From: Curtobacterium sp. ZW137
GTDB taxonomy: Bacteria; Actinomycetota; Actinomycetes; Actinomycetales; Microbacteriaceae
Assembly: GCF_003762905.1 (NCBI RefSeq)
Contig: NZ_RJKS01000002.1
Coordinates: 666,039-730,038 of the forward strand
Direction of reading: 5' to 3'
DNA: 64,000 bases
Below the pieces are notes generated by a model. That model saw only the letters and a list, made by a program, of their open reading frames with translations. It ran no database searches and was not told where the DNA came from. The translations under genes were made by a program, and so were the position numbers. How positions within the stretch are numbered: position 1 is the stretch's first letter; each line of letters begins with the position of its first letter. Shown here piece by piece: positions 23,356 to 31,105 of this stretch.

Positions 23356-24822
23356 TCAATACGCGCCATCACTCTGAGCGACCGCCTTCATGGTCCGCCA
23401 CAGAATCACAAGATCCCCGACCAGAGACCAGTTCTCGACGTAGAAGAGGTCGAGTCGAACTGAATCGTCCCATGACAAATCCGACCTTCCACTGACCTGC
23501 CAAAGCCCGGTCATACCTGGCTTCACCAGAAAACGGCGGTGAACGTGCGAGTCGTAGAGGGCCACTTCCTTCGAAAGCGGTGGCCGGGGGCCGACGAGCG
23601 ACATGGTGCCCAGCAGCACGTTGAAGAGCTGGGGCACCTCGTCGAGGCTGTATCGACGCATGAAGGCGCCGACCCTCGTGACGCGGGGGTCGTTCCGCAT
23701 CTTGAAGAGGACGTCGTTGCCCTCCGCGCGGTCGAGGGTGCTGAGCTCCTGCAGGCGCTCCTCGGCGTCCACCACCATCGAGCGGAACTTGACCATGTGG
23801 AACCTGCTGCCGTTCAGGCCGACGCGCTCCTGGCGGAAGAAGACCGGACCAGGGGACGTCGTCTTGACGATGAGCGCGAGGACGAGCAGCACCGGCGACA
23901 GCATGATGATGAGCAGGCCGGAGCCGATCACGTCGAACGCTCGCTTCGTGTAGAGCTTCCGTCCCGAGTAGGTCGGAGTCTCGACGTGGATCAGCGGGAG
24001 ACCCTGCACCGGCCGCGTGTGGATGCGCGGACCACCGATGTCGGTGAGGCTCGGCGCCACGACCAGGTGCTGCCGGCCCGGCTCCAGGGACCAACTGAGC
24101 TGCCGGACGCGCTCCGGTGGCAGGTCGTCGGAGCTGGTGATGACGACCGTGTCGGCACCGGTCTGGGCCAACGCGTCCGCCAGGTCGTCGAAGCCGCCGT
24201 GACTCTCGATGGTCGAGTTCGGCAGGAGGCCGCGGTGTCCGTTCGACACGGCGGCACCGACGACCCGGTAGCCGGCTTCCGGGGAGCGGCCGAGCTCCCG
24301 TCCGGTGTGCAGGACGCTCGCGGTCGAGCCGACGAGCAGCACCTTCGCCGAGTACGCCCCCTGCTTGCGCTGCGCGACGAGCCACTGCCGCCACATCCAG
24401 CGCGAGAGCAGCAGGACTCCGATCCCCAGGGGGAACGCGATGAGCACGTACCCGCGGGCGAGGTCGACGTGGAAGAGGAACGCGGCGATCGCCAACAGCC
24501 CGAACACCCGCACGCTCGAGTCCGCGATGAGTCGGTACTCCACACTGCCGACGCCGATCACCCGGTCGCCACGAGTGTCGTAGAGGGCGAGGGCGCTCAT
24601 CCACACGATGATCACGACGACGGAGATCCCGAAGTAGCTCAGGCGGACGTCTGCGGTGTTCGTGGCGAGGTTCGACTCCAGCCCCAGCCAGGCGATCTGC
24701 ACGCCGAACACGACCCAGATCAGGGCGAGCAGGTCGGTGAAGAGCACACGACGGGAGTACGCACGACTCCAGTCCTCGGTGGACCCGAGCGCGGCCGAGG
24801 ATCGGGTGGTCTCGGCGGTCAT
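23356..24822 (-). CDS. polyprenyl-phosphate sugar transferase initiating exopolysaccharide synthesis (WbaP/WcaJ type)
   Basis: A 488-residue enzyme that transfers a sugar phosphate to undecaprenyl phosphate. The N-terminal half has four or five membrane helices and a nucleotide-binding-like cytoplasmic region (AKVLLVGSTASVLHTGREL). The C-terminal bacterial sugar-transferase domain starts at KRAFDVIGSGLLIIML and has the classic PGPVFFRQERVGLNG, FHMVKFRSMVVDAEE, RRYSLDEVPQLFNVL and MSLVGPRPP motifs, followed by KPGMTGLWQVSGRSDL. I start at the ATG at 24822, 13 nt after the upstream stop, rather than the GTG at 24852. GC content is high, unlike the cassette just downstream, so this gene belongs to the stable part of the locus. 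Confidence 0.95.
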   Translation of the reverse strand: MTAETTRSSAALGSTEDWSRAYSRRVLFTDLLALIWVVFGVQIAWLGLESNLATNTADVRLSYFGISVVVIIVWMSALALYDTRGDRVIGVGSVEYRLIADSSVRVFGLLAIAAFLFHVDLARGYVLIAFPLGIGVLLLSRWMWRQWLVAQRKQGAYSAKVLLVGSTASVLHTGRELGRSPEAGYRVVGAAVSNGHRGLLPNSTIESHGGFDDLADALAQTGADTVVITSSDDLPPERVRQLSWSLEPGRQHLVVAPSLTDIGGPRIHTRPVQGLPLIHVETPTYSGRKLYTKRAFDVIGSGLLIIMLSPVLLVLALIVKTTSPGPVFFRQERVGLNGSRFHMVKFRSMVVDAEERLQELSTLDRAEGNDVLFKMRNDPRVTRVGAFMRRYSLDEVPQLFNVLLGTMSLVGPRPPLSKEVALYDSHVHRRFLVKPGMTGLWQVSGRSDLSWDDSVRLDLFYVENWSLVGDLVILWRTMKAVAQSDGAY

Positions 24823-24835
24823 GCCCGCCGCCTGG

Positions 24836-25801
24836 TCACCACGTGACACCACCGTCCGCAGACACCGTCACGTCGTCCCCCGCCCACAGCCAGACGTCCT
24901 CGCCGGCGCGGTCGATGGAGACGGGGCCGGAGCTGTCGGCGTCGTCGACGCAGCCGACGGCAGTGGTCGCCGTGGAGGGCGTCACACCGATCGCAGACAT
25001 GGTCTCGATCGCGACGCCCTGGCACTGGGCGGTGCGGACACGAGCCAGGGTGTAGTCGTTGCCGTCGACGGCGAGTGAGCGCACCCCGCCGACCGGGACG
25101 TCCACCCACGCACTGGTCCCCGTCCGCCACTCCAGCTGACCGTCACAGACGACGACGGCTGTCCGCTGCCCCTGGAAGGCATCGATCGGGTCCGAGCACG
25201 GTTCGTCGACCGTGCCGGTGGACAGCACGATGCCGTCGGCGGCGATCCCGGCGCCGGCGGCGCCGGACGCGCCGGCGATCCAGGTGGCGCCGTGGTCCGT
25301 GCTGGTCCGGACGGTGGTGGTGCAGCCGTCACCGACGCCGGCCAGTACCGACAGACCCGTACTGGAGGCTCGGATCGCCATGAGCGAGCCGACATCCGCC
25401 CCGAGATCCACCGGGACCCACGTCGCCCCACCGTCCACGGTGTGCTCGAGCACCGGCTCGTCGACGCCACATGTCCCTGCGGACGCGCGCCATGCCTCCA
25501 GGCCGTCCACTGCGGACAGCAGACGGCGAGCGGATGAGGTGGCCGATGCGGGATCCGCGCTGGCGGACGGGGCCGACGTCGACGACGCGCTCGGCGACGG
25601 GGCCTCGGTCGTGTCCGGAGTGCTCGTGAACGTGGGGATCGGACCCGCGGGACCGTTCTGCTCCGGCGAGGTGCGGCCGAGCGCGAGCGAGACGAGCACG
25701 ACGTCGATCACGACCAGGGCCACGACCGCTGTCGTGACCCAGATCAAGGTGGTCCGCGGTAGCCCGCGGCCGAGGTTTCGGGTCCCCCGGCGATTGCTCA
25801 T
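24836..25801 (-). CDS. membrane-anchored Asp-box (BNR-like) repeat protein
   Basis: A 321-residue protein with a basic N-terminus, one membrane helix (about residues 19-45), a Ser/Thr/Ala/Pro-rich linker (about 50-95), then an extracellular region with at least three Asp-box turns: TVDGGATWVPV, STDHGATWIAG and SADGGVTW, the last at the very C-terminus. Asp-box repeats form beta-propeller blades in sialidases and photosystem assembly factors. No catalytic sialidase residues are evident, so a binding or assembly role is more likely. It lies between the Wzz/BY-kinase gene (16 bp upstream) and the sugar transferase gene. The strong GAGGGGGAC ribosome-binding site fixes the ATG at 25801. Confidence 0.78.
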   Translation of the reverse strand: MSNRRGTRNLGRGLPRTTLIWVTTAVVALVVIDVVLVSLALGRTSPEQNGPAGPIPTFTSTPDTTEAPSPSASSTSAPSASADPASATSSARRLLSAVDGLEAWRASAGTCGVDEPVLEHTVDGGATWVPVDLGADVGSLMAIRASSTGLSVLAGVGDGCTTTVRTSTDHGATWIAGASGAAGAGIAADGIVLSTGTVDEPCSDPIDAFQGQRTAVVVCDGQLEWRTGTSAWVDVPVGGVRSLAVDGNDYTLARVRTAQCQGVAIETMSAIGVTPSTATTAVGCVDDADSSGPVSIDRAGEDVWLWAGDDVTVSADGGVTW

Positions 25802-25817
25802 GTCCCCCTCAGCCCCC

Positions 25818-27269
25818 TCAGTGCTCGGCTCGACGCAGGACGCCGGCCTTCTTGCCGATGCGCTTGGACGTCCGAGCGCCCTCCGACGCTGACTCGTCGT
25901 CCTCACCGAGGCCGTACCCGTAGCCGTAGCCGTACCGGCCGTAGCCGTAGGCACCCGGCCCCTTGACCGGCATCATCGTGATCACGAAGCCGGCGATCGG
26001 GGCGCCGACGTTCTCGAGCGACGTGACCGCGGCCGCGAGCTGGCCCTTGTGCGTCTTGCCCGCCGCGACCGCGAGGATCGCGCCGGACGCCTTCTTCGCC
26101 AGGATCGCGGCGTCGGTCACCGGCAGCAGCGGCGGGGCGTCGAAGAGCACGTAGTCGAACTGCTGCTCGAGAGTCGTGATGAGGCCCTCCATCGCCCGGG
26201 AGCCGAGGAGCTCCGACGGGTTCGGCGGGATCGCGCCCGACGGCAGCACGACCATGTTGCCGCGCCCCCACGGGTGCGCGACGTCCTCGAGGCTCGCGCG
26301 ACCGATGAGCACATCGGTCAGTCCGACGCTGCCGTCGACGTCCATGTACTCGGCCACGCGCGGACGGCGGAGGTCGGCGTCGATGAGGATCACGCGGAAG
26401 CCGGCGCTGTCGAGGGCGATGGCGAGGTTCGCGACGGTGGTGCTCTTGCCCTCCGATTGCACCGACGACGTCATGACGAACGTCCGCGCACCCGTCCCGA
26501 TGTCGAGGAACTGCAGGTTCGTGCGCAGGGTGCGGAAGGACTCGGCACGCGGGCTCCTGGGGTCCACCTGCACGATGAGCGGACGCTCCGACGCCTTGTT
26601 GTCGAAGGCGATGCCACCGACCACCGGCTTGTCACTGATCTTCTCGACGTCGAGCTCGGTGCGGACACGGTTGTCCAGCGTCTCGCGGAGGACCGCGATG
26701 CCGACACCGAGTGCGAGCCCGACGAGCAGTCCGAGTGCCACGTTCACCGGGACGTTGGGGCTGACCGGCGTGCTCGGGACCTGGGCTTGCTTGACCCGGG
26801 TGAGCTTCACGGTGCTGGTGCCGTTCGCGTCCGTGGCCTCGATGTCCTGCACGACGTTGGTCAGGCTCTGCGAGGTCGCGTTCGCGATGTCCGCCGCCTG
26901 CACCGGGTCGGTGTCGTCCACCGAGATGGAGATGAGCGTCGTGCTCGTCGGCGCGGTCGCGGTGACCATCGTCGCCAGCTGATCGGCGTTCATGTCGAGC
27001 TTGAGCGACGAGATGACCGGCAGGAGCACGATCGGCGTGGAGACCAGGTTGGAGTAGGTGAGGACGCGCTGCTGCGTGAACGTGTTGCCCTGGGCGAGGT
27101 CACTCGCGCTGCCCGTCGTCTCCGTCGACACGAAGACCTGCGCGGACGCGGAGTAGACGGGCTTCTTGAGGAGGGAGAACCCTGCTGCGGCGGCGACGCC
27201 GACGAGTGCGAGCACGAGGATGAGCACCCACCCCTTGCGCAGCACGGTGATGTAGTCGCGGAGCTCCAC
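25818..27269 (-). CDS. polysaccharide co-polymerase with tyrosine autokinase domain (Wzz/BY-kinase)
   Basis: A single-chain Wzz plus BY-kinase of 483 residues. The Wzz part has membrane helices at about 13-33 and 174-194 flanking an extracellular coiled region. The kinase part has Walker A with Lys275 (SSVQSEGKSTT), Walker A' VILIDADLRRPR (293-304) and Walker B VLFDAPP (374-380). A Tyr/Gly cluster at 441-453 is the expected autophosphorylation tail. It sets chain length and export of the polysaccharide. The GTG at 27269 begins right at the membrane-proximal ELRDYITVLRKGW motif and has GGAAGG upstream. It heads the minus-strand locus. A possible partner phosphatase is encoded at 30549-31103. 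Confidence 0.95.
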   Translation of the reverse strand: MELRDYITVLRKGWVLILVLALVGVAAAAGFSLLKKPVYSASAQVFVSTETTGSASDLAQGNTFTQQRVLTYSNLVSTPIVLLPVISSLKLDMNADQLATMVTATAPTSTTLISISVDDTDPVQAADIANATSQSLTNVVQDIEATDANGTSTVKLTRVKQAQVPSTPVSPNVPVNVALGLLVGLALGVGIAVLRETLDNRVRTELDVEKISDKPVVGGIAFDNKASERPLIVQVDPRSPRAESFRTLRTNLQFLDIGTGARTFVMTSSVQSEGKSTTVANLAIALDSAGFRVILIDADLRRPRVAEYMDVDGSVGLTDVLIGRASLEDVAHPWGRGNMVVLPSGAIPPNPSELLGSRAMEGLITTLEQQFDYVLFDAPPLLPVTDAAILAKKASGAILAVAAGKTHKGQLAAAVTSLENVGAPIAGFVITMMPVKGPGAYGYGRYGYGYGYGLGEDDESASEGARTSKRIGKKAGVLRRAEH

Positions 27270-27317
27270 GCGCTCGCCTTCCCCGATCCGGTCCGTTCCT
27301 GTGGTCCCATCACAGGC

Positions 27318-27338
27318 GCGCCAGGGTAGTCCTGGCGC
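27318..27338. promoter_or_regulatory. inverted repeat in the BY-kinase/CPBP divergent promoter region
   Basis: Perfect 8-bp arms GCGCCAGG and CCTGGCGC separated by GTAGT, 49 bp upstream of the BY-kinase start and 84 bp upstream of the CPBP start. It could be an operator for either gene or an RNA hairpin in the kinase leader. Confidence 0.45.
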
Positions 27339-27421
27339 ACGGCATTCAAATACTGCCACAGGTTCGAGCACACCTCGGCTCGCGGCACCGAACTCGGCTA
27401 CCGGTCCTCTACGGTTGCCCC

Positions 27422-28144
27422 ATGCGCTCCGAGACGGCCCGACCCACCGCCGAGCCAGACACCACACGCCAGCGCGACCTCGTCGTGCTCCTCGTCGGAC
27501 TCGGGGTGGCCGTCCTCCTCGCCCGGGTCGTGGCCGGGGTGTCGCGCTCCGGGGGCATCCCGTCGCCGGTCCTGCAGGTCCTCGCCGCCGACGCCGCCGT
27601 GTGGGTACCGCTGGTCGTCGGCGCCGGGTGGGTCCTCCGGCACACGAGCCGCTCGGCGATGACGGCACGGCTGCGGATCGACCTCGGCGACGTGGTCTTC
27701 GGCATCGGGATCGTCATCATCTGCCGTGTCGTCGACGTGGCACTGTCGATCGCCCTCACCGGGAGCACCGGGCTCGCTCCGGCCCCGTCGCTCGGCACGC
27801 CCGACACCGGGTTGCTCGTGGTGTCCGCGATCGGGGTCGTCCTGGTCAGCCCCTTCCTCGAGGAAGTGGTCTTCCGCGGGCTGTTCCAACGCCGCCTGGC
27901 CGCGGAGCTCACGCCGCGGAGCCGGTTCCTTGCCGTGCTCCTGACCGCCTTCCTGTTCGCGCTCCTCCACCTCCTGCTCGGCGCAGCGTCGACCCCGGTC
28001 GGTGGCTTCCAGGTCTTCGTGACGACGTTCCTCCTCGGCGCGCTGACGGGCACCCTCGTGGCGATGACCGACCGGATCGGCGGAGCCGTCCTGGCACACG
28101 TGCTCTTCAACGCGGTGGCGGTGGTCGCCACGTGGCCGCGGTGA
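27422..28144 (+). CDS. CPBP family intramembrane metalloprotease
   Basis: A 240-residue protein with about seven hydrophobic helices, of the CPBP (Abi/Rce1-like) family. The motifs that form the metal site are visible: EEVVFRGLFQRRL (Glu-Glu-x3-Arg), FALLHLLLG (His) and HVLFNAVAVV (His-x3-Asn). In bacteria members process or protect peptides such as bacteriocins; the substrate here is unknown. It is divergent from the polysaccharide locus, and the ATG at 27422 lies close to TACGGT, a possible -10. The SpoIIE-type phosphatase gene follows 88 bp downstream. Confidence 0.9.
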   Translation: MRSETARPTAEPDTTRQRDLVVLLVGLGVAVLLARVVAGVSRSGGIPSPVLQVLAADAAVWVPLVVGAGWVLRHTSRSAMTARLRIDLGDVVFGIGIVIICRVVDVALSIALTGSTGLAPAPSLGTPDTGLLVVSAIGVVLVSPFLEEVVFRGLFQRRLAAELTPRSRFLAVLLTAFLFALLHLLLGAASTPVGGFQVFVTTFLLGALTGTLVAMTDRIGGAVLAHVLFNAVAVVATWPR

Positions 28145-28232
28145 CCTCGCACTGGGGGTGCCACGTCCCGGAACTCCGACCTAGCGTGGACGACGGAGGC
28201 GTCGGGTCAGGGCGTGGAACGGAGGTCCGGCG

Positions 28233-29558
28233 GTGGGCACGGTGAACCGTCTCCTCGAGCGGTGGTCGCTCACGCCGCTGGTCAAGCAGGCGCCGTTCGC
28301 ACTGCTCATCGGCATGGCCACGGTCCTGTCCGTCACCGTTCCGCAGCTCCGCGTCAGCAACGGCGGCGGGCTGCTGACCGCGATCGCCCTGACCGTCGTC
28401 GCGACGATCTGGGCCGCTGCCGTGACGGCCCGTCCGACCGCGGTCTCCGCCCTGGTGCACGTCGTCCCGGCGCTCGACTTCATCGCGCTCGGTGTCCTGC
28501 GGTGGGCGACCGGCTCGTCGGCGTCCGTCTTCACCGCCCTCGTCGCGCTGCCGGTCGTGTGGCTCGCGGCGCAGGAGGCTCGACGCTTCGTCCTGTACGC
28601 CGCGCTCGGCACCGCGGTCGTCATCCTCACCCCGATCGCCCTCGGCGACGGACTCATCGACCCCACCACGGAACTCATCCGCCTCGGCGTGGTGCTGGTG
28701 TCATACGGGACACTCGCCGTCGTGGTGAACCAGCTCAGTCGGCTGCACGGTGCACAGCTGCGACGCTCGCAGCGGCGCGAGGAACGGGTCCGCGCCGAAC
28801 TCGAGCAAGCGGCCGCGGTCCAGCGGTCACTGCTCCCGAAGGCGCTCGGTCCCGTCCCGGGGTACAGCGTGGCCGGCACCTGTCTCCCTGCCCGGACGGT
28901 CGGCGGAGACTTCCTGGACTGGTACGAGACCGACGAAGGCCTCGCGATCACCCTGGGCGACGTCATGGGCAAGGGCGTCGGGTCCGGCCTCCTCGCTGCC
29001 GCCGTGCGCGCGGTGCTGCGCAGCTCTCGTGCGGATCCCGATCCGGCTGCCGCCGTCGCACGCGCGTCCCAGGGGCTCGCGATCGACCCGGACGGTAGCG
29101 GGACGGTCGCCGGGTTCACGACGCTCTTCCACGCACGGGTCGACGGGGACCGGCTGCTCTGGGTCGATGCCGGTCACGGGCTCACCGTGATCGCCCGACA
29201 CGACGGTTCCGCGGAACGACTCGCATCGGCACAGCTGCCGATCGGGCTCGGCCTGGGGCTCGAGGAGCACTGGACCGCGAACGAGACCCGACTCGAACCC
29301 GACGACGTGCTCGTCTGCATCAGCGACGGCGTGCTCGACCTCTTCGGCGGCGAGCTCGATGCTGTCGACCACGTCGCGGCGATCGCACTCGAGGACACCG
29401 ACCCTGACACGATCGTGGAGCGGCTCATCACCCTCGCCCGGTCCGTCGACCACGATGACGACGTCACAGTGATGGCGCTCCGACGATCGGCGGTGACGGC
29501 GGAAGCAGATCCGCACAGCGCCGGACGGTCGGGGTCGCAGTTGGCCGACAGCCGGTAG
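28233..29558 (+). CDS. membrane-bound SpoIIE/PP2C-type serine phosphatase
   Basis: A 441-residue protein. The N-terminal 165 residues hold five or six membrane helices, followed by a basic coiled linker (RRSQRREERVRAELEQAAAVQRSLLP), then a PP2C-type SpoIIE domain with RTVGGDFLDWYE, ITLGDVMGKGVGSGLLAA, LLWVDAGHGLTVI and VLVCISDGVLDLFG, ending in DHDDDVTVMALRR. The metal-binding aspartates are all present. Such phosphatases usually act on anti-sigma-factor antagonists in partner-switching pathways; no such partner is encoded nearby. GTG at 28233 has GGAGG 7 nt upstream. A hairpin follows the stop codon. Confidence 0.92.
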   Translation: MGTVNRLLERWSLTPLVKQAPFALLIGMATVLSVTVPQLRVSNGGGLLTAIALTVVATIWAAAVTARPTAVSALVHVVPALDFIALGVLRWATGSSASVFTALVALPVVWLAAQEARRFVLYAALGTAVVILTPIALGDGLIDPTTELIRLGVVLVSYGTLAVVVNQLSRLHGAQLRRSQRREERVRAELEQAAAVQRSLLPKALGPVPGYSVAGTCLPARTVGGDFLDWYETDEGLAITLGDVMGKGVGSGLLAAAVRAVLRSSRADPDPAAAVARASQGLAIDPDGSGTVAGFTTLFHARVDGDRLLWVDAGHGLTVIARHDGSAERLASAQLPIGLGLGLEEHWTANETRLEPDDVLVCISDGVLDLFGGELDAVDHVAAIALEDTDPDTIVERLITLARSVDHDDDVTVMALRRSAVTAEADPHSAGRSGSQLADSR

Positions 29559-29569
29559 CGCACGTGCGA

Positions 29570-29596
29570 ACGCCCCGCCGGAGTGCGACGGGGCGT
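29570..29596. terminator. terminator hairpin
   Basis: Arms ACGCCCCG and CGGGGCGT (8 bp) around an 11-nt loop, between the phosphatase gene and the convergent small-protein gene; usable in both directions. Confidence 0.7.
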
Positions 29597-29608
29597 GGCT
29601 GGTCGGGT

Positions 29609-29926
29609 TCAGGCGACCGGACGGACGACGCCCGGCAGGATGCGGCGCAGGCGCTCCGCGAGGGCCGCCTGTGCCTCGTCGAGGGAACGGAAGTCCCCGA
29701 CGTACTGCCCGAAGGTGTCAGAGACGAAGAAGTGGGTGCCCTGCCGGTCGACCGTGCCGCCGTAGTACCCGGCGTAGTTCGCGGCCCAGAGGCCGGCGTC
29801 CGGACGTGTCCAGGTGAGGTGGGCGCGCTGCTCGGGAGCGACGACCTCTGCCTCGATCGCGGTGATCACGCGGATGGTCTCGGTGTCGAGGGTGACCTCG
29901 GCCGGTGCGTGGTGTGTGTCGGTCAT
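29609..29926 (-). CDS. small protein of unknown family, paralogue B of a tandem pair
   Basis: A 105-residue soluble protein without a recognised domain. It is clearly related to the next gene upstream (paralogue A): both share LTWT-x-x-DAG-x-W-x-ANY-x-GY-x-GG, VSDTFG or ASDTFG, V-G-x-F-x-SL-x-x-AQA, and end in RPV plus one residue. The start is the ATG at 29926; the frame runs on upstream but only into the intergenic region. 62 bp separate it from paralogue A, so the two are probably one transcript. The conserved aromatic/Gly core suggests a small alpha/beta fold. I cannot suggest a function. Confidence 0.7.
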   Translation of the reverse strand: MTDTHHAPAEVTLDTETIRVITAIEAEVVAPEQRAHLTWTRPDAGLWAANYAGYYGGTVDRQGTHFFVSDTFGQYVGDFRSLDEAQAALAERLRRILPGVVRPVA

Positions 29927-29988
29927 GCTCGTGGTGTTCCTTCGCGACGCGGTGCCCTGCCCGGGCGGTTGCTGGTTCTTACGGCCGA

Positions 29989-30321
29989 CTACTCGACGGG
30001 GCGGATGACGGTCGGCAGCATCACGTGCAGCCGGTCCGCCAGGTTCGCCTGGGCGTCTTCGAGCGAGACGAACTCGCCGACGACGAGGCCGAAGGTGTCC
30101 GAGGCGACGTACCGGCCGTCGCGCTTGTCCACGGAGCCGCCGAAGTAGCCGCCGTAGTTCGCGATCCACTCGCCGGCGTCTTCCTGGGTCCAGGTGAGCT
30201 TGGCCCGCGCGGGACGGATGCCGCTGGTCGCTTCGGCTTCGAGCACCGCGATCGTGTCGACCGTGTCGGTGTCGAGGGTCAGTTCACGCTGCGGCTTCGT
30301 GCTGCTGGCGGTCATGCTCAT
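29989..30321 (-). CDS. small protein of unknown family, paralogue A of a tandem pair
   Basis: A 110-residue soluble protein, upstream member of the pair. The ATG at 30321 has AGGAG 7 nt ahead. Compared with paralogue B it keeps LTLDTDT (B: VTLDTET), LTWTQEDAGEW (B: LTWTRPDAGLW), GGYFGG (B: AGYYGG) and ASDTFG (B: VSDTFG). Neither has a signal peptide, membrane segment or Cys residue. A 12-bp sequence (TTCCGGGGTACA) occurs twice in its upstream region. Confidence 0.7.
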   Translation of the reverse strand: MSMTASSTKPQRELTLDTDTVDTIAVLEAEATSGIRPARAKLTWTQEDAGEWIANYGGYFGGSVDKRDGRYVASDTFGLVVGEFVSLEDAQANLADRLHVMLPTVIRPVE

Positions 30322-30339
30322 GGCGCTGCTCCTGTCGCG

Positions 30340-30485
30340 TTCCGGGGTACATCGTGCGGTGGTACGACCGTATGGCGTCACCGACCTCGCTCGCCATGGG
30401 GCCGCGTCGATTCACGGCTTCCGTTCATGCCGAGCATCGGCTGCTCCCGGTTTCCCGGGGTGGTGCGACGCACTTCCGGGGTACA
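30340..30485. repeat. direct repeat TTCCGGGGTACA upstream of the tandem pair
   Basis: Two identical 12-bp copies at 30340-30351 and 30474-30485 in the 227-bp gap before paralogue A. The first lies next to the ribosome-binding site of paralogue A and the second about 150 bp upstream of the start. The gap holds no gene. Confidence 0.5.
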
Positions 30486-30548
30486 CGTCCCCCGATCGCT
30501 CCCGCGCTCAGCGGACAGTCCTCCCGCACTCCCGGAACGGACGAGCCC

Positions 30549-31103
30549 CTACGCGATCGCGCGGAGCGCGTCGGCGATCGTCGCGACGGCGCGGTGGATC
30601 TCGGTCGCCACCCGCTCGTGCGTCGACTCGGACCGTCGGTAGGGGTCGTCGACGTCGTCGTCGGCGGGGTCGGCCGGCGGTGCGACGGTGCCGCGCAGCC
30701 GTGCGACCCGCTCGACCAGCTGCTCCGGGGACGTGACGTCGGCGAGGTCGTCGGGCTCGAGCCCGTCGAGCACGCGGGCGAACTGCTTGATGGTGAACGC
30801 CCGCTTCGACGCCCGCGGCGACAGGCGCACGACGTCGGCCCGGTGCGAGCGCTCAGCAGTCAGCACGAGGTCAGCGGACGCCGCGATCGACTCGGTGAGG
30901 TAGCGCGACGCATGCGGCCCGGGATCGCCACCCAGACGCACCGACTGCGACGCGGCGAAGCCGTCCATCGCGGCGCCGTCCTGGGCGATGGTGCCCGCCG
31001 ACTCGACCGTGACCGAGTCGACGGCACCGAGCTCCGCGCGGAGGAGCTGTTCCCCGAGCGGCGACCGGCAGATGTTGCCGCTGCAGACGAACAGGATCCG
31101 CAT
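30549..31103 (-). CDS. low-molecular-weight protein tyrosine phosphatase
   Basis: A 184-residue LMW-PTP. The phosphate-binding loop FVCSGNICRSP puts the nucleophile at Cys7 and the Arg at 13; the general-acid Asp is in DDPYRRS at 152-158. In bacteria these enzymes usually dephosphorylate BY-kinases of polysaccharide systems, so the Wzz/BY-kinase at 25818-27269 is a natural partner, although about 3.3 kb away and not in the same transcript. It starts 2 nt after the purA stop and must be co-transcribed with purA. Confidence 0.93.
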   Translation of the reverse strand: MRILFVCSGNICRSPLGEQLLRAELGAVDSVTVESAGTIAQDGAAMDGFAASQSVRLGGDPGPHASRYLTESIAASADLVLTAERSHRADVVRLSPRASKRAFTIKQFARVLDGLEPDDLADVTSPEQLVERVARLRGTVAPPADPADDDVDDPYRRSESTHERVATEIHRAVATIADALRAIA

Positions 31104-31105
31104 GG

